A stretch of 64,000 bases of DNA from assembly GCA_963922205.1 (NCBI GenBank), contig CAWUHX010000265.1:186001-250000 (forward strand), read 5' to 3'. This DNA is from Romanomermis culicivorax (taxonomy: Eukaryota; Nematoda; Enoplea; Mermithida; Mermithidae). The translations under genes were made by a program, and so were the position numbers. The notes below the pieces were generated by a model, which was not told the origin of the DNA, did no database searches, and saw nothing but the letters and a program-made list of their open reading frames with translations. Positions 43,271 through 54,549 of this stretch are shown piece by piece (positions within the stretch are counted from its first letter, which is position 1; each line of letters begins with the position of its first letter).

Positions 43271-45458
43271 CTTTCGAACGGATGAAGCTTTTTAAGGCAG
43301 ATTGCTGCATTAGAATGTCTTGTTTGTCTTTGTTACAAATACCAAATTTTATGCTCCAAGCATTTATGGTTTATGTACAAACAGAAATGTAATAGAAGTG
43401 GTCATTTTTCAAAAAGTAAAAGTTGTCGCATTGTGAAAAAAGTTTTGTTAAGTGGCCCACACACAAGAATACACTGAAAATCATCCAGATGTGTAAGTTA
43501 CAAAATCATCCGGATGTGCAAGTGCTATAGGAACCGCCCCCCCCCCTACCGAAATCGTCGGCCATATGGCTAGCCATTGAGCGACTCCTCCCCCGGAGTT
43601 TCCTACCCTGTGTGCCATATGGTAGTCATAGGTATCCCCATACTTTTGGTCGGAAGAATACTGAGAAATGTACATTTTTTAGGGGAAAATAGCAATTTTT
43701 CAACAGAAAATGGTGAAGAACGTCAATTTCCTCGGCGCTTCACGCCCTGAATACATTTTTACGGTTTAATAGATAAAATTTACAATTTTTTGAACTTTTT
43801 GCCAAACTTTTCTGGTGAAAAAATCGGAATTTTCTCCCTTCAGAGACCCCTCCCCCAAAATTTTGGGGAATAACAGACCCCCGGCCTACAAAAAGTCGCC
43901 CGACCCCCTAACCCAGACCTCGGGACCCCGATACATCTATGATCTAAAGTCATCAACTTTTTGTTTCAAAATTGGGAAAAAAGCAAAATCAATTCTGTCC
44001 AGGACCAGACCAAAAAACAATTAAAATCATTGGTGAAACAGAAAGTACGACACACTAAAATGACTCTCTTGTAATTTCCAGCTGTTATATGGTCCTTATG
44101 ATCGGATCTATTGTAGTTTCGTGCTGTAAAACATGTTGATTTTATCATTTTTTCAAAATTTATTGGCAAAAAACTCGACGTTTAGTATTTTAGATTCTAG
44201 TCAGTCGATATTCGAGCAATCTGACTGAAACGCCGCAGTTTGTATGCCAGATGCTTTCATGGGCCTCTGGTAGGAGGGTTTACCTCCCCCCGACCCCCCT
44301 ATGTGCTTGCATGTGGTTTCCTGCAGTCGACAGATAAAGCATCTGGCATTGAAACTGCGGCGTTTCAGTCAGATTGCTCGAATGTCGACTGACTAGAATC
44401 TAAAATACTAAACGTCGGGTTTTTTGCCGATAAATTTTGAAAAATTGACTAAAATTGATAAGATCAACACGTTTTACAGCACGAAACTACAATAGATCCA
44501 ATCATAAGAACCATATAACAGCTGGAAACTACAAAAGAGTCATTTTAGTGTGTCCTACTTTCTGTTTCACCAATAATTTCAATCGTTTTTTGGTCTGGTC
44601 CAGGACAGAATTGATTTTGCTTTTTTCCCAATTTGGAAACAAAAGCTCTTGATTTTGGAGAAATTTTTTCCTATATTGAAACAAAAAGTTCATGACTTTA
44701 AACCATAGATGTAACGGGGTTCCGAGGCCTGGGGTAGGGGGGGGGGGTCGGGCGACTTTTTGTAGGCAGGGGGTCTGTAATTCCCAAAATTTTGGGGGAG
44801 GTGTCTCTGAAGGGAGAAAATTCCGGTTTTTCCACCAGAAAAGTTTGGCAAAAAGTTCAAAAAATTGTAATTTTTATCTATTAAACCGTAAAAAATATAT
44901 CCAGGGCGCGAAGCGCCGAGGAAATTGACGTTTTTCACCATTTTTTGTTCGAAAATTGCTATTTTTCCTTGGAAAAATGTACATTTCTCAGTATTTTTCC
45001 GACCAAAAGTATGGGAATACCTATGACTACCATATGGCTAGCCATAGGATTGGAAAATCCTGAGGGAAAGTCGCTCAATGGCTAGCCATATGGCCGACGA
45101 TTTCGGGGGGGGGGGGGTTCCTATAGCACTTACACATCTGGATGATTTTTAGTGTATTCTTGTGTGTAGGCCACTTAACAAAACTTTTTTCACAATGGGA
45201 CAACTTTTACTTTCTGAAAAATGACCACTTCTATTAAATTTCTGTTTGTACATAAACCATAAATGCTTGGAGCATTAAAATTGGTATTTGTAACAAAGAC
45301 AAACAAGACATTCTAACGCAGCAATCTGCCTTAAAAAGCTTCATCCGTTCGAAAGCATACCTACATGTAATTGGGGGGAGTGCTATGGGAACCCCCCGCC
45401 CCAACAAAGTCGCCCAACCTCCCCCCGACTTCGGGGCTCCGTTACATGCATGCCCTGA
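42832..45458. repeat. Large palindrome 1 (about 2.6 kb)
   Basis: The left arm (42832 to about 44260) is mirrored by the right arm (about 44335 to 45458). Examples: ttcgaacggatgaagc at 43273 against gcttcatccgttcgaa near 45345, and actgaaacgccgcagtttg at 44223 against its complement near 44357. The loop of about 75 bp contains C/G runs. Each arm holds a copy of the CATACATGTAA MITE near the middle (43490-43946; 44700-45160) and another at its outer end; the right outer one (45362-45458) has lost about 340 bp. Interpretation: a fold-back element, or an inverted duplication in intron 2 of the host gene. Confidence 0.85.
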
Positions 45459-45585
45459 ATTGAAAAAAATGGTCAAACACACCTCCCTGAACTTTTTCGA
45501 AGACAGTTTTTTCCATATTTTTGATGTATATTTTGCATGAAAAACTTTCATGTGGAAGTTGTTTTGTTCTTTTTTAATCATCCAC

Positions 45586-48188
45586 GCAAGAGGTCCCCAA
45601 GGTCAAAAATTTAGGTAGGGGTAAAATCGTACATTTTAAGGGTAGTACTTGAAATATGCCGTGACCTTTTTTTTTGCTCCCAACTTTTTGCCAAGGAGGG
45701 GGAAAATGTAGTACTCTAACCACATAGAACTTACAAAAATGGATAATGCCCCTACTTTATACTTTTTACACTCAAAAAACAGTTAATACTTCAACTCCAT
45801 TTTCCAGCTGCAACTTTAATGCACTAATTATACGTACAGAATAGTCACACTTTGAAGACTGTTGTGCCAACTGATTCCTGCACATTTCAAGAATCGGGCA
45901 CAACATATGTTTGGAAACATTGTTTCAACCAGCATCTTCAGCAGTATGGGCTTATCCCATCACTGATTAAGCTTGGAACAGTGCTTCCAATTGGAAGTCC
46001 TGATGCTGAATGTGACTTTAGTATTATTAATCCCATTAGACTATGAACTACGAGTTTGAAACCAAGTACCACTCCTGATCCACGTCAACAGACCTCACAT
46101 GTCTCAACTCATAGCAGGAAAGAATGTTACAGCTTGGGTAACCATATGCGCACAGAACACCCAATGCAGAAGCGGAGAAGAGGAAAGGAGAGCATGAAGA
46201 GGAAGAATTTTAAGAACATAATGGTTTTCTTCCCAAGGGGCGATTTTTTGATAAATCACATAAACATAAGTCATTATTTCATCTCCCAATTATATTTATA
46301 ATGATTTCCTACAAGTAGTATATATTAATGTGCTGATATCCTTTCCTAAAAATCGCTATATGGCACAGAAGTTGCATACTTTCCCATTACCATTTGCTCA
46401 GTAAATGTGTCAAAAAGAGCAGTGAGTAATTCCTCAGAATCACACATTCTGCAGTTTTTCTCGAATTAGTATAACCTACTGGGGAGAGGATGAAGTCAAC
46501 CAAAATTCTTTGCTATAGTGAGCTGTTTTTATGGGGGTAGTAAATGAATTTCCAAATCTAAGACGGGGGTAATACCCAACCCCCATACCCCCCATGGGGT
46601 GCTCTGATCCACGCCCACCGCCTGTTGATGAAAAGTCGGGGGATCCTCCCCCAAGAAAATTCTTGCCGTGGTTGTCCGAGAAACAACATTGAAAAAGCTT
46701 CACCCACAGAGCATCCCATGGGGAGGGGTATGGGGGCATACATGTAATTGGGGGAGAAGTGCTATGGGAACCCCGCCAACAGAAATCGTCGACCATATGG
46801 CTAGCCATTGGGCGACCCCCCTCAGGATTTTCCAATCCTATGGCTAGCCATATGGTAGCCCTAGGGAACCCCATAGTTTTAGTCGGAAAAATACTGAAAA
46901 ATGTCATTTTTTAAATGAAAAATGTCAAATTTTGAACAAAAAATGTTTAAAAACGTCAATTTTCTTGGCGCTTCGCGCCATAAGTACATATTTTATCATT
47001 TTTTAGACAAAAATTACTACTTTTGGAATCGTTTTTCGGACATTTTTCATGAAAAAAATCGAATTGTTTTTCCTTCAGGGACCCCTCCCCCCAAAATTTT
47101 GGGAATTACTGACCCCCGGCCCCAAAAAAGTGCTCCGACCCCCCACCCAGACCTCGGAGCTCCGTTACATGTATGATGGGGGGAGGGGGGTATTACCCCC
47201 GTCTTAGAATTAAAAATTTATTTACTACCCCCATAAAAACAGCTCACTATACCAAAAAATTTTGGTAGACTTCATCCTCTCCCCAGTAGGTTATACTAAT
47301 TCGAGAAAAATTGCAGAATGTGTGATTCTGAGGAATTACTCAGTGCTCTTTTTGACACATTTACTGAGCAAATGATAATGGGAAAGTATATGCAACTTCT
47401 GTGCCATATAGCGATTTTTAGGAAAGGATATCAGCACATAAATATATACTACTTGTAGGAAATCATTATAAATATAATTGGGAGATGAAATAATGACTTA
47501 TGTATATGTGATTAATCAAAAAATCGCCCCTTGGGAAGAAAAACATTATGTTCTTCAAATTCTGCCTCTTCATGCTCTCCTTTCCTTTTCCGCGCTTCTG
47601 CGTTGGGTCCTCTGTGCGCATATGGTTACCCAAGCTGTGGCATACTTTCCTGCTATGAGTTGAGACATGTGAGGTCTGTTGATGTGGATCAGGAGTGGTA
47701 CTTGGTTTCAAACTCGTAGTTCACAGTCTAATGGGATTAATAATACTAAAGCCACATTCAGCATCAGAACTTTCAATTGGAAGCACTGTTCCAAGCCTAA
47801 TCAGTGATGGGATAAGCCCATACTGCTGAAGATGCTGGTTGAAAGATGTTTCCAAAAGTATGTTGTGCCCGATTCCTGAAAAGTGCAGGAATCAGTTGGC
47901 ACAACAGTCTTCAAAGTGTGGCTATTCTGTACGTATAATTAGTGCATTAAAGTTGCAGGATTGGGAGCTGGAAAATGGAGTTAAACCAGTAAATGTTTTT
48001 TGACTGTAAAAAGCACAAAGTAGGGGCATTATTCAATTATGTAAGTTCTATGTGGTTAGAGTACTACATTTCCCCCCTCCTCGGCAAAAAATTGGGAGCA
48101 AAAAAAAAAGGTCACAGCATATTTCAAGCACTACCCTTAAAATTTACGATTTTACCCCTACCTACATTTTCGACCTTGGGGACCTCTG
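45586..48188. repeat. Large palindrome 2 (about 2.6 kb) with hAT C-terminal remnants
   Basis: Arms 45586-46580 and 47176-48188 are inverted copies (gaggtccccaaggtc against gaccttggggacctc). The spacer holds a smaller inverted repeat (46581-46735) and a CATACATGTAA MITE (46737-47175). Both arms contain the reading GSPDAECDFSIINPI (plus strand near 46000; minus strand near 47750, less intact), which resembles the C-terminal dimerisation motif of hAT transposases. Both also keep an 81-codon reading (MKPSTTPDP...). Confidence 0.8.
46737..47175. mobile_element. CATACATGTAA-family MITE copy
   Basis: 439 bp, CATACATGTAATTGGGGG to CCGTTACATGTATG, in the spacer of palindrome 2. The target duplication is ambiguous because the flanks are G-runs (tatggggg / atgggggg). 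Confidence 0.75.
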
Positions 48189-48204
48189 TTCACCCATATG
48201 AAAC

Positions 48205-48420
48205 ATACATGCACATAGGGGGTGGAGGGGTAAACCCCTATACCTGAGACCCTAGCCGCCCCCCTGGCCGAAAAAAATCGTCAAACATCCCCCTGAAACT
48301 TTTTCAAGACAGCTTTTTTCATGATTTTTGTGCATATTTTGAATGAAAAACAGGCTTGCAGAACTTTTTTTGTTTTTTGTCCATCCAGCCTCCCTACCCC
48401 CTAGGGAAAAAATCCATGGA
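48205..48420. repeat. Interspersed repeat with ctgagaccctagccgcc block
   Basis: The same segment (catacatgcacataggg ... gacagcttttttcatg ... tgcagaactttttt) recurs inverted at 49760-49915 and diverged at 50885-51055 and 45460-45570. Element boundaries unclear. Confidence 0.5.
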
Positions 48421-48534
48421 CCTTCCCCATCGAAAATTCTTACCGTGCATGTCTGATTTGAAAGCTATGACAGCCAGTACCAGTCGCCTTTCTTTGACTC
48501 ACCCTATTTACTTAAGAATAATCTTTTTCCTCAC

Positions 48535-48859
48535 CGATATACTTTCCGATTCGTCCATTAATTGAGCATAATAACGAAAACATTGAACGGCCAAATTTAC
48601 AACTTCCTCTTTCGTTTCTTCTTCTAGCAAACAGGGCTGATGAAGGCCGACTTCAATGCAGATAATTAGCCTTAGAATATCCGCAGTAAATTTTTGAAAT
48701 TTCTCGTCAACGTTCAGACTTTCCACGTATTTCAAGCGCTGCGTTATATAAATTGATAGCGAATAATTCAGAAGTCCATATAAACTGGGAAGGTTCCACT
48801 TTCTGAACGCATGATGTTTGGCAAGAGTATCAGCAGCGACGACGCAATTATATATTGAC
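48535..48859 (-). CDS. Host gene, exon 2
   Basis: 325 nt between acceptor (gtgcttgtag) and donor (ATATCG then gtgagg). Its first base completes the split Arg codon from exon 1, and it ends in phase 0. It encodes 108 codons of helical, Leu-rich sequence (NLPSLYGLLNYSLSIYITQR; ADILRLIICIEVGLHQPCLL) without stops. The matching phases on both sides support real exons. Function is not recognised. Confidence 0.75.
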
Positions 48860-49000
48860 CTACAAGCACGGAGAAAGACAAAAATGAAATTTAATGCAAG
48901 CGAACATCAACGAAAAATTTATCGTACAATAACCCTAATTCAGCCAGTAACACATCTGCACGGGACTAATTTCAACCACAAGTATTTGTTGTATGGTAAC

Positions 49001-49222
49001 CAGGGTTTTTTTTGTACACAGCAAGCACATTTCGGGCTGTGCAACCAAATTTTTCCTCTCAAGTTGTACAGTGCAACCTAGGACTGGGTGCCCTTTTGAT
49101 TAGCTTAGGGTTTGCTCATACCTGTACTTGGGGGGGGGGGGGGGGGGTTGGAGAGACGATACAATCAAAATTTTTCCCTAAAGTTGCACATTGCAACCTG
49201 GCCTGTACAAGGAAAAACCCTG
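49001..49222. mobile_element. hAT-type MITE in intron 1
   Basis: 222 bp, CAGGGTTTTTTTTGTACA at the left and TGTACAAGGAAAAACCCTG at the right, with near-identical 8-bp flanks (ATGGTAAC / ATGGCATC). It includes a G-run of about 19. Confidence 0.7.
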
Positions 49223-49244
49223 ATGGCATCCACCCATAGTAACG

Positions 49245-49460
49245 ATGTCTCAGCCAATCCAAGGGTTCGGAACCTGGCTATTTTCGTTGGGCCCTGGTCG
49301 GGATGGTCACACCTACCCCGACATTGACCAGTGGTGGGACAGCTCTGGCGGCAAACAGGAAGCCCTTAAAAAATTTATTGCTTGCACTAATCAGAAATTT
49401 AAAACTCTGGATCAAATGAAAAGCGGAGGAAGTCTGATTAAATCGATAAATTACGATTAA
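49245..49460 (+). CDS. Unrecognised 71-codon reading in intron 1
   Basis: Opposite strand to the host gene. MSQPIQGFGTWLFSLGPGRD leads a Trp/Gly-rich segment (YPDIDQWWDSSGGKQEALKK) and a Lys-rich end. The composition looks more like real protein than the AT-rich surroundings, so it may be a fragment of a transposon or displaced exon. No function can be assigned. Confidence 0.3.
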   Translation: MSQPIQGFGTWLFSLGPGRDGHTYPDIDQWWDSSGGKQEALKKFIACTNQKFKTLDQMKSGGSLIKSINYD

Positions 49461-50121
49461 ATTTGAAAGTAGTTACCAAATGGGTGAAATCTTTGTTGAT
49501 GAAAGCAAACGAAAGCACAACTAGATGCTGCTCATAATATAATCATTTAGATATCATGTGGCGCGGTAGCGTCAACCGGTATTAGTGTAGAACGTATTGA
49601 TTTAACATTTTTCTCCATTTGAGTGAAGTCAATCATTAGCATGCATATCATTTCGATCCCGAAAAATTTTAGTCTGTTCGATACAATGCTGTGGGAGGAC
49701 AAAATGCGTGGGGCTGCATAATAACCTTTTCCACGGACATAAACAATTTTCGAATGGGGGTGGCTGAGCAAAAACAAAAAAAAAAGTTCTGCAAGCCTGC
49801 TTTTCATACAAAATATGCACAAAAATCATCAAAAAAGCTGTCTTGGAAAAAGTTCAGGGGGGTTACCAGAGACTCAGGTATGGTGCTTTACCCTCTACGC
49901 CACCCTATGTGCATGCATGATCGAAGTGCATCAGTTCCAGAATCAAATTGGTCTCTTCCATTTTTTTCCGTTTGAAGGGCTACCAAAAAGGAAAAAGTTT
50001 TTCTGGGCGATTTTCGACACTTTTCTCATCCTGAATTTAGGACAAATGCTCATAATTTTAGCTGGGCGCTATATTTCTGAGAAAAAGTTCATTCACTTTA
50101 AATATTTGCTCAACGACTTAC

Positions 50122-50802
50122 CTACAATACACATGTGTAATATTATCATTTTTCTCTAAAGCATATGCAAACCAGGTCGTGAGGCGATCAGAGCCGACAA
50201 CGGACAATAATTTCTTATCACTATTCGATGGTTTGCCCACTATTTTTGCAAACGCCCATATGGCTATGGATAAACCGAAGGACGTGATATATTTTTGCTC
50301 TAGACCAAAATCGATGGCTTTTATCCAATTAACTAGCGATCTTTCGTTTGGAAATTGACCATTGTTGAAATGAAGGCAAGCCAGTGGAATTTTGACTAGA
50401 TTGTCATTAACTTTCCCGTTTTTCTTATCCAAAGGTGAAACAAAACTTTCTGGCGATTCCACTTCACCCAATTTTTTGGCGAGCAAATAAGCCGCAAAAT
50501 ATTTATATTTATGGTTTCCGTCCTGTAATTTAAGAACAGAATTATCGCTACTTTCTGTCGCAGAAAAATCAGAGAAGTTGTTATTTGCGGATATTGGTGT
50601 TCTCCTCGATGGCTTAGAATTGTCGTACGTCGAAACTTCATTATCGTAATCTGTAAAACTATCCACGACCCCTTGTGAACAGAAATTTCGTTTGTATGAA
50701 TCGAACGTTCGCCTGAGCAACGATGAATCGTAATTCATATATTTTTTGGGAACGAATTTCGGTATTGAATATTTGGCGAACCTCACTATTGTGGCCATTT
50801 AT
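50122..50802 (-). CDS. Host gene, exon 1: start of a putative mitochondrial protein
   Basis: Starts at ATG 50798 (MATIVRFAKYSIPKFVPKK), an N-terminus with several Lys/Arg and no acidic residue in the first 20, typical of a mitochondrial presequence. 225 codons plus two bases, ending at donor TGTAG then gtaagt. A Ser/Asp/Asn-rich linker (residues about 45-95) is followed by a helical region with FGLSIAIWAFAKIVGKP, reminiscent of helical-repeat RNA-binding mitochondrial proteins (FASTK/OPR style), though too weak to name. With exons 2-4 (48535-48859, 42638-42769, 14089-14403) it gives about 482 residues in phase. TTTTTTTGCTTCTAG lies just before the exon and ends 4 nt upstream of the ATG, so the message may be trans-spliced or have an upstream non-coding exon. 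Confidence 0.75.
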
Positions 50803-50818
50803 CTAGAAGCAAAAAAAT
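50803..50818 (-). promoter_or_regulatory. Splice acceptor just upstream of the start codon
   Basis: Minus strand reads tttttttgcttctag then ATAAATGG: a strong pyrimidine-rich 3' splice site 4 nt before ATG. In nematodes this is the usual form of a spliced-leader addition site; an ordinary 5' UTR intron is the alternative. Confidence 0.55.
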
Positions 50819-51399
50819 CAATAAATGATTTGCTCAATGAGTTTTTGAAAAATTCTGCCGAATGCTTCAATACTTCCTTACGTGCTAAGCATACACGCAC
50901 ATAGAGAGCTACATAACTGTCCTTCCTACCCGAGACCCTGGGCACGCCTGCCTGGCCCGAAAAAATGCTCAAACATCCTCTGACTTTTTGGAAAGGTGTT
51001 TTTTAATCATTTTCATGTATATTATGTATGATGAACATGCTTTTGGACATACTGGGGGAAGTGCTATGGGAACCCCCCCCCAGAAACCCATCAAAACGAT
51101 TAGTCCTTCTCTGTCTAACTTTATTCCTGTGCATGCCCTCCGACCTGTAAATTAGGAGCCCACCTGACACTTTTTTATCTCCACCGTATCACATGAAGGT
51201 CTGCGGTCAGCTGCTGCGATTTCTGAGGTCGTCAAAGCTATGACTTAGCTTGAACCCAATTCCGATGTCATAGACAGCCGCTGCCTTGACTGGTCTATAC
51301 ACTACTTCGCATCGCCTTGCTCAGGTGGGATGATTGGAATCGACAAGACCTGCCAGTCATGGTGAGATTGCTGCCCAAGTTGCAGCCGTCTGAGAAATC

Positions 51400-51624
51400 T
51401 CCCAATTTAAAAAAAAAACACATTTTTCATTAAAAAATTGATATTTTTCTGTATTTTTCCGACCCAAAGATGAGGGTCCCTAGGGCTACCATATGGCTAG
51501 CCATAGGATTGGAAAATCTTAAGGGGGAGCGGTCGCCCAATGGCTAGCCATATGGTCGACGATTTCTGGGGATGGGGTTCCCATAGCACTTCCCCCCCCC
51601 CCCCCCAAATACATGTATGCCCAA
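51400..51624. repeat. Truncated CATACATGTAA-family MITE
   Basis: Contains the gctaccatatggctagcca and gcggtcgcccaatggctagc blocks and ends cccccaaatacatgtatg. About half of the element is missing. A shorter piece is at 51050-51090. Confidence 0.6.
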
Positions 51625-51726
51625 AGGTAATGGTCGACCTCAACCTCCCATTCGCATGGACTCGAAGGCTAGTGCGCTCTACTATATATCCGAGTTTCTG
51701 AATTTGAATATTCTAGAATGCTGGAA

Positions 51727-52371
51727 TGTTGAGGCAACCTGTTCCCGCCACTCGGGGCTTCAGTAAAAGTTAGGCTCGGTCTGGGACTTGAACCCAGGAC
51801 CTTGCGGCTACCGTCCGCACGCTCTAACCAACTGAGCCAACCGAGCAGCGGGAAAGGCGCTCTCTTTTTGCAACAATTCGTAGTTGAGGTGGCTGCTTTG
51901 GCCACTCTCAACATCCCTCCGCCGTCGAGTTTGACGGACCGTCAAGGGCCACCAGTGTTGAGGCAACCTCTTCCCGCCACTCGGGGCTTCAGTAAAAGTT
52001 AGGCTCGGTCTGAGAATTGAACTCAGGACCTTGCGGCTACCGTCCGCACGCTCTAACCAACTGAGCTACCCGAGTAGCGGGAACGGCGCTCTCTTTTTGC
52101 AACAATTCGTAGTTGAGGTGGCTGCTTTGGCCACTCTCAACATCCCTCCGCCGTCGAGTTTGACGGACCGTCAAGGGCCACCAGTGTTGAGGCAACCTGT
52201 TCCCGCCACTCGGGGCTTCAGTAAAAGTTAGGCTCGGTCTGGGACTTGAACCCAGGACCTTGCGGCTACCGTCCGCACGCTCTAACCAACTGAGCCAACC
52301 GAGCAGCGGGAAAGGCGCTCTCTTTTTGCAACAATTCGTAGTTGAGGTGGCTGCTTTGCCACTCTCAACAG
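51727..52371 (-). repeat. Three tandem 229-bp units with a tRNA-like head (SINE-like)
   Basis: Units start at 51727, 51956 and 52185, exactly 229 bp apart; the third is truncated. On the minus strand each has a 73-nt cloverleaf (51774-51846, 52003-52075, 52232-52304). In copies 1 and 3 the acceptor stem GCTCGGT/ACCGAGC pairs fully. The D stem, anticodon stem TGCGG/CCGCA and T arm GGGTTCAAGTCCC (B box) are also intact. The anticodon loop ACGGTAG has C instead of U at position 33. A conserved tRNA-unrelated part (gttgcaaaaagagagcgcc side) follows, as in tRNA-derived SINEs. Confidence 0.8.
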
Positions 52372-52689
52372 GAAAATAAATCTTTCTAGCTTTCATTTCC
52401 CAGACAGAAGGTTTGATTTCTCAGTGAATTTAATTAATTTTCAGACGGACAAAATAAAATTCAAAAACCAGTCAAACGACTAAGAATTAGGATCTTTCAA
52501 CCGGCAAGCTAAACCGATTCAGATATCAAATTTTCAGCCAGAAAAATGGCAAATCAACACTATTCAATGTTTCCGGCATTAACTCACACAATTCCAATTT
52601 TTTATCGTATCAATTTCTGGACGCCATGAACCAATATGTCGAAAATGATCAGTTGGCTGAATTGAGGGTCAGTCCCTATAATTAATCTA

Positions 52690-52854
52690 AACTTTAAGTA
52701 GGTTGGTACCAACATAATTTTTGTGTCTTTAATTAAGGATTCGAAGAGTTTCTCTATACATGTTGACGAGTCGACTGATATTTCGAAAAATTGGCTTGTA
52801 AAAATTTGGAATGGCTTGTAAAATTTTGTAGTACTCTGCGTTGATACCACTGCT
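52690..52854 (+). pseudogene. hAT transposase fragment (DESTDIS motif)
   Basis: The plus strand near 52738-52800 reads KDSKSFSIHVDESTDISKNW. D-E-S-T-D is a hallmark near the first catalytic Asp of the hAT RNase H-like domain. Coding signal continues upstream (MNQYVENDQLAELR near 52625) with a probable break at 52680-52730, and is cut off by the N-gap at 52855. Confidence 0.65.
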
Positions 52855-52954
52855 NNNNNNNNNNNNNNNNNNNNNNNNNNNNNNNNNNNNNNNNNNNNNN
52901 NNNNNNNNNNNNNNNNNNNNNNNNNNNNNNNNNNNNNNNNNNNNNNNNNNNNNN
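52855..52954. other. Assembly gap (100 N)
   Basis: Exactly 100 N, the conventional length for an unknown-size scaffold gap. Confidence 0.98.
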
Positions 52955-53695
52955 TTAATCTTTTCACCTTTTATTTCGCAGACAGAAGGTTTGATTCAGT
53001 GTTTTTTTTTGTGCCAAGACATGGCTTTTGGCAAAATGCAAAGAATTTTCGGCGCTTCGCGCCGAGTCAATGAATATAATATTTCCTATTCCTATATTTG
53101 ACTCGAAAGTGAACAATTTCTCTTCGAACAGTGTATATTAGTATAGTTACAGAAAATTCTATAGGCTGTCAATGACTGATGAATGAGAATAAATTTTGAA
53201 TATTCTCTGTTAACTCAGTCAGATTTGGATTCAAAACTGCAATTCTTACTTTTTGTGTTTGATTGATTCAAAATAGAAAAATCGATATATAGTTGGTAAT
53301 GGTACAATATTTCGACCGAAAATTTACACAATTTTTGACTTTATTTTCCCTAGTCTTTACATTGTTGTTAAATATATAGAGATAATTTATATTCGTAGTC
53401 GAATTGCACGGACTTTTGTGCAAATTGGCACAAGAGGCCCAATGGCACAAAAAAATTTTTTCTACTAGAAACATACTGAAAACTGCGGAAAAGTTTTATG
53501 CCAAAAGTTCGATAAAAGGTTAACGTTTAAAACGCATTAATTTTTTGTGAAAATTGTGCTCAACCTATTTTTCAGCTAAACCATGTCAGTCAGATAAGAA
53601 AAAACTGTGCAAGAAAATGGTTCACGACGACTGTAAAAGAAATGGAATATACTGACAAAATTCTAAAAAGTCTATAATTGTTCAGGAAGTTCATT

Positions 53696-53848
53696 GATGC
53701 ATACCTGTAAGACCTCCGACCAGTTGGGGGGGGGGGTAGAAAAAAGTCGAAATTTTTCCCAAAAAAGGCCAAAAAACATACACTTTTCGGCAAATTTTTT
53801 TAATTTTTCCCAAACTGGGGGGGGGGGGTGGAGGGGGGAAATGATTGG
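53696..53848. repeat. G-run MITE fragment
   Basis: catacctgtaagacctccgac, a G-run, then aaaaagtcgaaatttttccc, as in the palindrome at 24857-25395. Confidence 0.6.
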
Positions 53849-54549
53849 TATTACTGCGTCTGGTTCACACCCAGCGTTTTTTTTTGTGGGCAGAAATTTG
53901 TGCCAATTGGCACAAGAGGCCAAAAAAATTTGTGCCAATGGTACGAAAATTTTTTTTTAACTAAAGACATACTGAAAAATGCGGAAAAGTTTTAGGCCAA
54001 AAGTTTGATAAAAAGTTATTGTTTAACGCATTAATTTTTTGTAAAAATCGTTCCCAACCTATTTTTTAGCTAACCATGTCAGTGAAAACAGAAAAAACTG
54101 TGGAACAAAATATTCCCAAAAATCCGAAATCCCAAAAAGAAATGAAATGCTGAGACAATTTAAATAGCTCTAGAATTGTTCAGGAAGTTCAAATTGATCC
54201 AATTTTTGACTACGAACGAATATCTATGTTATGTATATTTAACAACCATGTAAAGACTAGAGAAAATAAAGTCGAAAATCGTGTTAATTTTTGATCGAAA
54301 CATGGGGCCATTATCTACGATATCGATTTTTCGATTTGAATCAACCAAACGAAAAAAGTAACAATTTCAGTTTTAAATCCGAATCTGACTGAATGAAGAG
54401 AGAATATTCAGAATTTCTTTTTACTCATCAATCTTGACAGCCTTATAAAGTTTGCTGCAACGATACTGATACACTGTTCAAAGAGAAATCGATCGCGTTC
54501 GGGTCTAATATACGAATAGGAAATATTATATTCATTGATTCGGCGCGAA

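Noticed and set aside
42834-47180. Individual readings of 60-95 codons in the palindromes and MITEs
   Set aside because: Most run through MITE sequence in both orientations and are not conserved as protein. Only the hAT-like and 81-codon readings were retained for comment.
51774-52304. Three functional tRNA genes
   Set aside because: The fold is good, but position 33 is C, a GGT anticodon is not normally used in eukaryotes, and each copy sits in a 229-bp repeated unit. A SINE-like repeat fits better.
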